From the NCBI RefSeq assembly GCF_964355755.1, contig NC_092678.1, positions 19,812,922-19,876,921 on the forward strand: a DNA stretch of 64,000 bases. The letters are read 5' to 3'. The notes below the pieces were generated by a model, which had not been told where the DNA came from, ran no database searches, and saw only the letters and a list, made by a program, of their open reading frames with translations. The position numbers and the translations under genes were made by a program. Shown here in pieces: positions 34,719-45,570 of this stretch. This stretch comes from Antedon mediterranea. Its lineage: Eukaryota > Echinodermata > Crinoidea > Comatulida > Antedonidae. Each line of letters opens with the position of its first letter. The first letter of the stretch is position 1.

Positions 34719-35908
34719 TGTAATACATACTTTTTCTATTTTGTTATTTAATTTTTGTATTAAGAGAATGGTAAGGACCAGCGTCATAAATACATTACAA
34801 TATTGTAAATTGTATTTATTATTAGATTTATTACCGTACATAAATACAGTAGGGCTAAGCGTGGGCCTACCACGTATTACCCGGTCTTATTACCCGGTAT
34901 ATTAAAGTGTAACACTTTTTAATTACAGCTCGGCCAATTCAAACACATCGTAAATGTATTTTTTTTAATAAATGTTTATTTTTCTCATTAATATGAATAG
35001 ATGCATGTTTGTGTGATTGACTTAATAATACAGGCCTATAAACTTAAGCGTTTGAAAATTGTAAAAAATAGAATTGAATGTCCGCACCGCGATGGCAGAG
35101 CTGGTCAATACATTAAGAAAAGGAGGGCCTAACCTAGTTTTTCTTATTTATTAAAGATTTATAAACAGAGGTTACCAGTTTGCCATAACAAAAACTATTT
35201 CTTATGATGTAGGCCTACTATATCAAGAGTAGGTCTACATGTAGGCCTACAAACAGGATTCAATTAGGGGGATTACCAAGACATTTGACCTTGACGACCT
35301 ACTAACGCAAATCTTCGTTCTTTCGAAAATAATACAAATACATAGGCCTTATTTACAATTCGGCTATTATTAATAAAAAAAAATAACAATAACTAAGAAA
35401 TATAAATTATATGTCAAGTGAGTAATAAGCACAAGTAAATTATCTTTTAAACAATGTTTTATAAACGATTAGTACAAGTTTGAATAATGTGCGATCCCTA
35501 GTCTATGTAATAAAGCCGGACACTGAAGGATAGACACGCAACGATTAGGTGAAAATAGGAAGATATAGTAGGCCTAATAGTTAAGGCCAATACCAGCTTC
35601 CAGGTAGCGTGTTTTTTTTTTCTGCATTCTTATACAGCGCCCTCTATAATGTTCCCTATTATGTCATAATTAATCATGAATTATTCATGATTTCTGCCCA
35701 CGTTCGTCCTGGAAAAAAAAATTACGCTTCCAGGTAGTACTTGTTAAATATAACGCATGTGCAATTGATATTTTTTTCTGCTTCAGTGCACAATTGCCCG
35801 CCGGGGGTTCATAGTAATTGTCCACTCAGGAAATATTATTATCCAACTGTTGGTTTAGACGACTTGTTATTGCATAATAGTAGAAATATTGTTTAAGAAA
35901 CAGAAACA
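34719..35908. other. MT3-MT4 spacer
   Basis: AT-rich spacer with no recognised gene. From about 35400 it is homologous to the MT5 5' flank (41115-41490), sharing 'TTTTAAACAATGTTTTATAAACGATTAGTACAAG' and TAATAAAGCCGGACAC, which marks the left side of the MT4/MT5 duplicated block. Confidence 0.55.
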
Positions 35909-38737
35909 ATGTCTTTTCCCGAAGGCTTAATTAGTTGGCAGAAAGAGTATAAAGATATTAACAGAGATACATTGTGTGATCTATACGACAATCATGCACA
36001 TGTATTTGATAAGGTAAGCTTGTTTGTATTTTGTGTCTGTATGGCCTATCGTTTTGAGTGTGACGGCGGTCGATTGAGTCGTGGCCGGTGTAAGTTGGTA
36101 TTCTAAGCATGGAGGTATACCTCCATGTTCTAAGGAATTATAATTACCCTAATGGGAGTTGGTAAATGTCCAGCGGTCTAGTTTTTACAGGGTTAAGGTG
36201 ATGTGACAGTCGAATAAATGACAGCTTGGCGCGCCATACAACCATTTTCAACAGCTGGTGTTACACTATTCAATGCTGAAAATTGTCCGTTGGACACTTT
36301 TAAACACCGGACACATTTCAATCTTACACCGGCTGCATAACATAGATTTCCATTAACATTCGGGTGTTTAAGTATAGTATAGTAAGCCTCGTCCACAACT
36401 ATGCCCTTGAAATTATGGCAAACATAATTATCATCTGCCGTATGTGAATATAGAATGGATTGGCGAATAAGATTATTATTATTATAAGGATTAAAACATT
36501 TTACTCCAATAAGAATATTCTGAGCAATTAATTATTAAAGTTTCGTTTTCTCTTGTCTTTTTTTTCTGCTTTTGTAGCCTAACTGTCTTTTTAGTCGCAT
36601 GCAACCCGACGCTACAGTTCACTATGTCGGTCGGTTGGTCGGTCGGTCGGTAAACACTAACTTGAGCACGCTACTGCAGCCATGTATATTATCTTGTTTT
36701 TCTTTGAGTTATCGTCATTTTTCATTTTTTCATTTTCCTTTTTGTCCCTTTATTTTTACTCGCGCGAAATTGATTGGTTTGGCTATTGCTTTACTGTTAA
36801 ATTCCTTGAATTAAATTGTTTTTATTTCTCCTTTTATTACTTCAGTTATTATGCTAGAATCTTTTAGTGAAGTGAAATCATGAAATAAATGTTTAAAAAC
36901 TGACTTTTCTTAAAGATGATGGGTTCGTTTCAAGATGAAGGCCATAAAATGACCGTAATCACAATGAATGAACTGATTCCAAACAAGGCTTCTCGTTTAC
37001 TAGACTTTACAGCCTGTACCGGTCTTCTTGGAGTACAGGTGGGTATAGAAAGAAAAACGGTTTTCTATACAGTTTAAATAATATAAAATGTGTAGGCCGC
37101 TCTTTTCTATTTCAATAGTGCACTGCTGATCGTTTCTATGGGCCAATCTCGCCACATTCCCCTATCTCTCAGACTTTCTGGCTCTCAATTTTCTCTTTCA
37201 TACCCTAAGTTTTTTATATTCGCAGATGCAAAAGGCCGGCTATACGAATATCGACGCTTTTGACGGTAGCCAAAAGTGTATAGAAGAGTGCAAAAGCCGA
37301 AAGGTTTATACAAATTTCATGGTAGAATTTGTTGGTGAAGGTCCGCTGAACATCGCCAATGGTAGGCTACTTGTTGAATTACTATCAATTATCAAACTAT
37401 CTTTTGATTCCTCATGTTTAGCCCATTACAAACCACTTTGTCGTGAACGTGTTTTCAATTATCAATATTGGTGATTATTAGGGGTCAATTATGAACTGAT
37501 AAAGGTCAATATTCCAAACTGAAAAAGCAACTGTGCCCCATTTCTTACTAAGTTCTGCTCAGCTCTATAACTGAACAAAACATCAAAGAATTAAAACAAA
37601 CATAAAATTGTGAGATTGGAAAGGGTTGTTATTTCATTAGGCGTACTTTAATTTAAAGATAATATAAGGTTTATAAACAGGCTTAAACGTTTTATATACA
37701 AATAGAAATGAGACACACACAGTTAAGAGTTGGTTCTAAACAATTTTATTTAATAACTCATATTATAAATGTTCAATACACTCACCTACATATGAACGAA
37801 ATACAGTAGTACATTTTAATATTGGTGGTGGGACCGCAATAGCCACATTGGCAAGGGGACGTGTCTTCTCGGATGAGGACTGTAAACTTTAAGTTAAACG
37901 TGAACGTGTGCATCTTTTTGAGACAAGCTGCAGATTGTGTGTTTGTTTACACACAGTCACTGCCGTGGACAGAGAAGGCAAATTACTACAATTTGCAACT
38001 GGTATGGCGGGACACTTACGGCAGAAGCATGTTGAAAAACGTAATCCACGGAGCGCGCCAAGAGCAATGATCGTTGGAATGACGCTATACAAATGAAAAT
38101 TATAAATTATTTTTCTATCTTGTGGTTCTAACGTAGATACCTATGATGCTGTTGTTTGTAATGGGGGATTTGCTCGTCATCATTTACCACTTTCGGTTCT
38201 TAGGGAATGGATTCGAATCGTCAAACCAGGTAGGCCAACTTTAAAGTTTGTTTTACTGGGTTACCAAAAGGATTCATTACTACACACAATTATAGACGGT
38301 CTTTTATAAAAAAAAATGTAGTCATTTCTGTACTTTTGGTTTCTGAACCTGCGATGTTATTACAATTTAACGAGGATTTCCCTGCTTGATGAAGTCATAT
38401 GTTAGGCCTAGCCTGCTGTTGGTTAGTTGCAAACATCAACGGCCGGCTACACATTTTAAGCGTTATATATCTCGTTTCTACAGTCCCCGGATTGACATCA
38501 TCAAGCGTTCTATCGACTTTGCGAATAAATATCATAATTTTAATTTCAGGTGGTTATATAATCAACACCTTTCGAAACATGTGGCTCACTGATGAACCGA
38601 TGTACAACGAGGGAAAGTTTGAGAAGGAAGTAGAAAGTTTAGAGAAAGAGGGCAAATGGAAGTTTATTAGTAAACAACTTACTGATCCAGAACTTTATGA
38701 TAAATGCTTTATAAAATATGTACATGAGGTGGTGTAA
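35909..38737 (+). CDS. METTL27-like methyltransferase, paralogue 4 (MT4)
   Basis: Exons 35909-36013, 36916-37038, 37226-37361, 38137-38229 and 38550-38737 give 214 residues. Starts MSFPEGLISWQKEYKDIN; LYDNHAHVFDK; SRLLDFTACTGLLGVQ; NIDAFDGSQKCIEECKSRK; YDAVVCNGGFARHHLPLS; WIRIVKPGGYIINTFRN; MYNEGKFEKEVESLEKEGKW. Phases 0, 0, 1, 1 are shared with the other copies. It is nearly identical to MT5, which lies 5.6 kb downstream. Intron 1 carries a ~250-bp TIR insertion, which holds a 20-bp mobile-looking palindrome, and a CCGA-repeat element. MT5 lacks both at the matching sites. Confidence 0.87.
36087..36336. mobile_element. ~250-bp TIR insertion in MT4 intron 1
   Basis: The ends GGTGTAAGTTGG and CAATCTTACACC are inverted repeats. 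MT5 intron 1 goes directly from GTCGTGGCCGG to CTGCATTACATAGATTTCCC, which matches the two flanks here, so this is an insertion after the duplication or a clean loss in MT5. No coding sequence. It carries the 20-bp palindrome. Confidence 0.7.
36108..36127. repeat. 20-bp perfect palindrome with 7-bp flanking direct repeats, copy 1
   Basis: CATGGAGGTATACCTCCATG is its own reverse complement. It is flanked on both sides by TTCTAAG (36101-36107 and 36128-36134). The same palindrome occurs at 54352-54371 between a different 7-bp repeat. This is the arrangement expected from insertion with target-site duplication. Confidence 0.85.
36582..36695 (-). repeat. CCGA-repeat element (family C), copy 1
   Basis: Reverse orientation: TAGTCGCATGCAACCCGACG, then (TCGG)n, then GTAAACACTAACTTGAGCAC and CTGCAGCCATGTATA. 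The matching position in MT5 intron 1 has no insertion. Other copies are at 42306 and 58810. Confidence 0.75.
37830..37900 (+). repeat. Degenerate SINE fragment in MT4 intron 3
   Basis: 'GGGACCGCAATAGCCACATTGGCAAGGGGACGTGTCTTCTCGGATGAGGACTGTAAAC' resembles the middle of the 855-1180 tRNA-SINE. A matching fragment sits in MT5 intron 3 (about 43196-43240), so this insertion predates the MT4/MT5 duplication. Confidence 0.5.
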
Positions 38738-40800
38738 TATTGATTTAAAATATTGAATAGAGTTATAGGAGGCCTATGTATAATTAATCCAGATTGTTCA
38801 ATTAGTATATAAACTTTACGGGACTGAAGTATAGTACAACTCGTTCAATCAACATTGTTTTTACAAAAGTTCATGGTATTACACAATAATCCAAAACCAT
38901 AAATACGTAAAGAGAAAGAAAAAAAATTAAAATTGATAAGAAAAATTACAAGAGAATTCCTTTCACCTGACACCTCTATTTAGGGAACACCATACCGGTA
39001 CTTCCCGTGTAAACTGAAACCTCCATCAAAGTACTGTCTCTTTTATAAGGATTCTACTGTAGTACATAATAAATGTTTTTTGTTCATTTTATCTTAAAAT
39101 AATAGTAATAAATAAAGTATAGTGCCCTCAAGTTGAGTATTTTTGCACGATTTTCGTATTTTGGCAAAGCATTATAGCGCCTTCAATTTGACGTATTTTT
39201 ACAACATTCTTGCTTATTTTGCCAACCCCTCTCCAATAAATGGAATAACGTGTAAGAAATTACATCTGAGTAAATGTCGTTTCATCGTGGATATTAGGCC
39301 TACAGTTAAAGCTAACACCGATCATGTTTGCAAAACATTTTTTATATACAACTAGATTTTAAATCGTTGTTTCCATGAATATAACACAATTAACTTCACC
39401 TTTACTGTTTTGATTGGTCAATTTTGTCTTGCTGCAATTCTACTAAACGGTAAGAAGTCTATTCTATGAGTATTACAGGTGATGTGATCAGAAGAATGGT
39501 AAAAATAAAACTGAATCGTCTTTAAGATTTGTGTTCCGATTGCGTCTTATTTAAACAAATCGAATCAATTAGTCACGTACTGTAAGTCTGGTGCCTCGGA
39601 ATTCCTGCTTTTCACACGGTATTGCAGTCACAGTATATAACATTCAGTAGTTAAGATAAAGCTAGAGATTTAGTCTGATTGGGGTAGATTTACTATCTAC
39701 AATATGCCAATCCATTTCTTCGGACCGCATATATATACTTATTATATTATTGTACTATCTGAAAAAAGACACGAAGGCTGTGATAACCACCTGTAGAAGT
39801 TTGTAGCAATGTTTGAGGGTCCAGATGATACAGACGTATTCCTATGTTCCCTTGCTATAGCCTAGAGCGTCTAATCGTTCTAAATCCCAACCACCTTGAG
39901 AGGATACAAATGCTTTTCCCTGCTTTTAGTATTCTCAGATCTTGGCTTATCCACTCAACTTTTGCGTATATTTTTATTAGTGCTTGCCCATGCTGGAATG
40001 GACAGAACCCATTTTTTGTAATTCCTTTTCTTATGAGCTCAACACCAGTCTTAACACTTAACAATACTTGTTCTACTGAATTAAATCTGATATTATCCTG
40101 CCAAAAACGTGTCACTTCTCGCCACATGAGCCTTCCTGAACCCTTTAGTAAACATCTGGATCGGTTTAAAGTAAATTGAGCATTGATTTCAGGTAAACAT
40201 GCACATTTGGCATAACCAGACCAGAGTATGACCAGAAGCAAACTGGTGATGTAATCCCTAGTTTCTTGTTCGTTGAGGAAGTGTAATGCTTACTATATCC
40301 ATGTACTAACCAAAGTAGATCTGTCTGGAATGTCATTTCTTGACTTAAATCATTAAGACATTGACTCGTCCTTATGTTTTCTGTCAAGTCGGTGGTTTGA
40401 TTATAAATGGTCTCAACATTTCAAAAGTCAAAGTAAAACTGTTTTAATCCCTCACTGTGGGAAACTAGATGCTTGCAATTTAAGATACATTATATTAAAA
40501 TACAATAAAAGATAAAAAAATACAAAAAGTAATTAAATATGTTCAACGTTTAAAATTAGAATTGAGAAGTGTTGTGCCTGATGGTAGAGATGAGCAGGAG
40601 TAACAACTGATGAGAGCAGCCTTGCTGAAAGGTGATGTATCGGTAATGAAATCTTTATTTGTTTATATTGTTAACATTTTTAAAGTTTTTATTAATTGAA
40701 TAAATGTGAAATGAAATGAAATCTTCAGAAACACCACCAAACATCTTATCAAGTGAATTAAAGTAGACAGATGATCCTCACCAATCATCACACTCTCTAA
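38738..40800. other. MT4 3' flank and unresolved spacer
   Basis: 38738 to about 39560 is homologous to the MT5 3' flank (45571 to about 46393); beyond that the two diverge. Between 39844 and 40387 both strands have overlapping open frames of 70-128 codons. The minus-strand pair is offset by a frame around 40200-40240 (…GITSPV then LLVILWSGYAKCACLPEIN). I do not recognise this protein. It may be a decayed mobile-element gene. Confidence 0.45.
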
Positions 40801-40817
40801 TGTGTCCATATTATTGC

Positions 40818-41069
40818 AAGGAGTTTCCAACGGCCATTGTTATACGTCTACGGAAGTTCTTGTTACACACCGTTGCCTAGGAACCATTCACATACACCTC
40901 CAAGCGTCCTTCAGCAGCATTCTGACCATCAGCCAATCTTACATCTCCTTCTGAACTTTTAACGTCAGTATCTTCATCATCATGTGCTTCTGAAGTAATG
41001 TCTGGACTTTCATCTTCTGTAGTAGCTTCTTCTTCAGCTTCAGTTGCCTCGGTAGTATTAACATCTAAT
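40818..41069 (-). pseudogene. SRCR-gene fragment with nonsense codon and internal deletion
   Basis: On the minus strand it begins with the same acceptor and stalk as the SRCR exons at 47.5-50.7 kb (NTTEATEAEEEATTEDESPD, EGDVRLADGQNAAEGRLEVY). It reaches VNGS, where the TGG (Trp) of all other copies is TAG. After AACAAGAACTTC it jumps to CGTATAACAATGGCCGTTGG, which matches the last-exon/3'-flank sequence of the SRCR gene near 46795-46815. So most of the SRCR domain is deleted. It is a remnant of an SRCR gene duplicated together with MT4/MT5. Confidence 0.8.
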
Positions 41070-41490
41070 GACGAAATAGATAATAAATCTATATAAAATA
41101 AATTGTAAGACAAGTCTAAAAATAGCACAAGTAAATTGTTGAAAAGGATATAATTATTTTTTAAACAATGTTTTATAAACGATTAGTACAAGCAGCACCC
41201 ACACACCACCAAGTTTGAAGACTGTGCGATCCTTAGTCTCTGTAATAAAGCCGGACACAGACGGACAGACAGGCAGAGATTAGGTGAAAATATTAATATT
41301 TATAGTTCAGGCCTATATCAGGTTCCATGTAATTGTCATATAACGCATGTGCAATTCATATTTTTTCTGCTTCAGTGCACAATTGGGGGTTTATAGTAAT
41401 TTTCAACTTAGGAAATATTAATATCCAACTGTTGGTTTAGAGGATTTGTTATTGCATAATAGTAGAAATATTGTTTAAGAAACAGAAACA

Positions 41491-44400
41491 ATGTCTTTTC
41501 CCGAAGGCTTAATTAGTTTCCAGAAGGAGTATGAATATACTAACAGAGATACAGTGTGCAATCTATACAACAATCATGCACATGTATTTGATAAGGTAAG
41601 CTTGTTTTTTGTATTTTGTGTCTTCGGTGTGGCCTATACGTTTTTGAGTGTGACGGCGGTCAATTGAGTCGTGGCCGGCTGCATTACATAGATTTCCCTT
41701 AACGATGTGGTTGTTTAAGTATAGACAACAAGCAAATTGATCATGCTCGCCTCCTCTCGCTTATGCCTCCACAACTGAAATTATGGCAAACATCATATAC
41801 TGTATTTGAATATAGAATGGACTGGCGAATAAGAAATATTATATTGAATAACAAATTTTACTCTAATAAAACTTAGAATATTCTGAGCAAGAATTCAAGT
41901 TTCGTTTTCTCTTGTCTTTATTTTCTGCTTTTGTAACTTTTGTGTATTTTCTTCCTTTGAGTTATCGTCGTAACAAGCGACGTTTTTTCCCTTTTCTCTT
42001 TACTCTCGAAATTGATTGGTTTTGGTATTGTTTTACTGTTAAATTCCTTGAATTAAATTGTAGGGCTATGTATTTCTTTTTAATTTCTATTACTTCAGTT
42101 ATTATGCTAGAATCTTTTAGTGGAGTGAAATCATGAAATAAATGTTGTAAAACTGACTTTTCTTCACAGATGATTGGTTCATTTCAAGATGAAGGCCATA
42201 AAATGACGTTAATCACAATGAATGAACTGATCCCAAACAAGGCTTCTCGTTTACTAGACTTCACATCTTGTACCGGTCTTCTTGGAGTACAGGTGGGTAT
42301 AGAAAGAACAAGGCCATATACATGGCTGCAGTCGCGTGCTCAAGTTAGTGTTTACCGACCAACCGACCAACCCACCGACCGACCCACCGACCGACCGACC
42401 AACCAAACGATCGACATAGTTAGCTGTAGAGTCGGGTTGCACGCGATTAAAAACGGTTTGCTATAAAGTTTAAATATAAAATGTGTAGGCCGCTCTTTTC
42501 TATTTCAATAGTGCACTGATAATCCTTTCTATGGGCCAATCTCACCACATTCCCCTATCTCTCAGACTTTCTGGCTCTCAATTTTCTAAGTTTTGTATAT
42601 TCGCAGATGCATAAGGCTGGCTATACGAATATCGACGCTTTTGACGGTAGCCAAAAGTGTATAGAAGAGTGCAAAAGCCGAAATGTTTATACAAATTTCA
42701 TGGTAGAATTTGTTGGTGAAGGTCCGCTGAATATCGCCAATGGTAGGCTACTTGTTGAATTACTTTCAATTATTAAACTATCTTTTGATTCCTCATGTTT
42801 AGCAGATTACAAACCACTTTGTCGTGAAAGTGTTTACCAATTATCAATATTTATGATTATCGTGGGTCAATTATGAACTGATAAAGGTCAATATTTCAAA
42901 CTGACCAAGAAACAGTGACCCATTTCTTACTAAGTTCTGCTCAGCTCTATAACTGAACAAAACATCAAAGAATTCAAACCAACATAAAATGGTGCGATTG
43001 GAAAGGGTTGTTATTTCATTAGGCGTACTTTAATTTAAAGATAATATAAGGTTTATAAACAGGCTTAAACGTTTTATATACAAAATAGAAATGAGACACA
43101 CAAGAGTTAGTTCTAAGTTCTAAACTCATAATATAAATGTTCAATACACTCACCTGCACATAAACGAAATACAGTAGTACATTTTAATATTGGTGGTGGG
43201 ACCGTAATAGCCACATAGTGGCAAGGGGACGTGTCTTCTGAGACACACAGATTGTGTGTCAGGTTACACACAGTCACTGCCGTGGACAGAGGGGGGCAGA
43301 TTACTACCAACTGATATAGCGGGACGCTTACGGGGTTAAGCGTGTTTCCCACTAGAACGTAACGCAAGGACGTAAACGCAACGCAAGCGTTTTAACCAAT
43401 GACAGGCGAAGTTATAGACAGTTAGCAATCACAAGCGAATAAGCCATCGCTTGTGATTGGTCATTTCACTTGCGTTGCGTTACGTCCTTGTGTTGCGTCG
43501 CTAGTGGGAACCACGCTTAAAGCATGTAGTTGAAAAAAAACGTAATCCACAGAGCGCCAAAACAATGATACAAATGAAAATTGTTAATTATTTTTTTATC
43601 CGGTGGTTCTAACGTAGATACCTATGATGCTGTTGTTTGTAATGGGGGATTTGTTCGTCATCATTTACCACTTTCGGTTCTTAGGGAATGGATTCGAATC
43701 GTCAAACCAGGTAGGCCAACTTTAAAGTTTGTATCACTGCGTTACCAAAAGGATTCATTACTGCACACAATTATAGACGGTCCTTTTATAAAATAATAAT
43801 CTATATATAAATTTACGTAAGGGCAAAATTCGATAAATCGCGCCTTACTTCTAGAATTTTTACTCGATGGTATAGAAAGTTGGTTCGTACTTTCGGTACT
43901 GATTTTAACCACCTGATGTAACCCTGTTTACTAATTAAATTAAGTTAGATATTTAGTTATTGACGATTAAAACGAATTTAGGTTCAACGATTTGCCCCAA
44001 ATAGGGGTGTTTTCCGATCGTTGTATACACTGTCTAATGGATGTCCATCTTGAAAAAAAACCGCCACAAAAATGCGAGGAGGCTTCGCATTTTCCTATCT
44101 CCTCCTACGATGATTGTTTTTAATAGCTGAAAACTGTTTGAACAGCTAGAGTACAGCATCATAATGTTGAAGACAGGCCGATTTTCTTAAAAAAATACTA
44201 TTTTGATAGATTTAATATACGATTATACAAATGTATTGATTTGCGATGAATGGAACATCCCAATCTCTCAGTCTGCCAGAGTTTGGTTTAACACAAGTAG
44301 GTAGATTTATGAGCCCTTGGTTTAACACATACGGTAGGTAAATATATGGGCCCTTTGAGAATAAACTTGCAATACTTTGACAATACTTTAAATACCTAAT

Positions 44401-45570
44401 AACTATTTTTGGTTCTCATTTGAATCGAACATTTCTTACTGTGAATGTTCGTACTGTTAGATGTAGTTTAAAAATATATACAAATAAACTTTATTACTGA
44501 GATTGTGGATAGGCTCTACTGTTAGATATATAAACACATTATTATATACAAATAAACTTTATACTGACAGTTCCTTCTCAACGTTTGTATTATATTGTTG
44601 TTATAATTAATAATTACCAATAATATAAACGTCGTAGTGGTGTATCGTGACATGTACTTTAATATTTCAATCGATTATGACAGTGACAGTTTTAACAAAG
44701 TATTAAATTGCAAATGTTTTACTGTATTTAGAGGTATATATTACTTATAATAGGCCTATAAAACATGAACAATATTTCGTTACAGAGTGGATAAAGAATA
44801 TATTTAAAAATTGTTCCTCTTTGTACCTATCCGCTTTCCCATCCCTCAACCCTAATGTTACATACAAAACACAAATTGGGTTTCTTTAAATGAGTCCAAA
44901 TCAAAAATTTGGACTCATTTTGTGATAAGTTTCTCCTTCGGAAGTAATTCCCAGGGTGCTAATTTTAGTTGACTACATAAATCATCGTGTCTATTTATTT
45001 GTTTCTGTAAACGACAATGTATTGTAGTCCTGCGGTACGTACATTTGAAATCGCCAGTTTTGTTACGCTGAAATTAATGTGTATTCGAGAACCATCTGTG
45101 GGCACGACCTAGATGGTACGCGAGCGAAGCGAGCGTACCATTTAGTAATAATAATTTCTGTACTTTTGGTGTCTGAACCGGCGATCTTATTACAATTCAA
45201 CGAGGATTTGTTCCTGCTTGATGACGTCATATGTTATGCCTAGCCTACTTTTTGTTGGTTGCAAATATCGACGGCTGGCTACACCTTTTAAGAATGATAT
45301 AATTATCTCGTGTCCACAGTCCCCGGATTGACATCGAGCGTTCGATCGACTTTGCGAATAAATATCATAATTTGAATTTCAGGTGGTTATATAATCAACA
45401 CCTTTCGAAACATGTGGCTGACTGATGAAACGATGTACAACGAGGGAAAGTTTGAGAAGGAAATAGAAAGTTTAGAGAGAGAGGGCAAATGGAAGTTTAT
45501 TAGTAAACAACTTACTGATCCAGAACTTTATGATAAATGCTTTATAAAATATGTACATGAGGTGGTGTAA
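41491..45570 (+). CDS. METTL27-like methyltransferase, paralogue 5 (MT5)
   Basis: Exons 41491-41595, 42170-42292, 42607-42742, 43618-43710 and 45383-45570 give 214 residues. Starts MSFPEGLISFQKEYEYTNRD; LYNNHAHVFDK (Asn where the others have Asp); LLDFTSCTGLLGVQ as motif I; NIDAFDGSQKCIEECKSRN; YDAVVCNGGFVRHHLPLS; WIRIVKPGGYIINTFRN. It is almost identical to MT4 in exons and introns. Differences are mostly later insertions here: family C element in intron 2, family A MITE in intron 3, and a 1.35-kb Helentron-like repeat in intron 4. Changes such as FTSCTG and the LYNN segment could indicate relaxed constraint, but all frames and splice sites remain intact. Confidence 0.85.
42306..42452 (+). 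repeat. CCGA-repeat element (family C), copy 2
   Basis: AAGGCCATATACATGGCTGC, AGTCGCGTGCTCAAGTTAGT, then (ACCGACCA)n, then GACATAGTTAGCTGTAGAGT and TTGCACGCGATT. The AGTCGCGTGC and GCACGCGAT ends are inverted. MT4 intron 2 reads straight through at this point (AGAAAGAAAAACGG), so this is a post-duplication insertion. Confidence 0.8.
43339..43517. repeat. 180-bp MITE, family A, copy 3
   Basis: The ends are AGCGTGTTTCCCACTAG and CTAGTGGGAACCACGCT, flanked by TA (43337-43338 and 43518-43519). It lies in MT5 intron 3. The same place in MT4 (TTACGGCAGAAGCATG) has no insertion. Confidence 0.85.
43798..45150. mobile_element. Helentron-like non-autonomous repeat, copy B (family D)
   Basis: It starts about TCTATATATAAATTTACG and ends after the hairpin GGTACGCGAGCGAAGCGAGC followed by GTACCATTTAGT. 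There are no terminal inverted repeats. MT4 intron 4 lacks it: TTTTATAAAA runs into ATTTCTGTACTTTTGG there. A TC start, a 3' hairpin near the end and insertion without clear target duplication fit the Helitron/Helentron group (inference). No Rep/helicase coding. Confidence 0.65.

Noticed and set aside
42254-42442. Frames with repeated Val/Gly/Arg or Pro/Thr/Asp across the CCGA repeat
   Set aside because: Tandem-repeat translation only.
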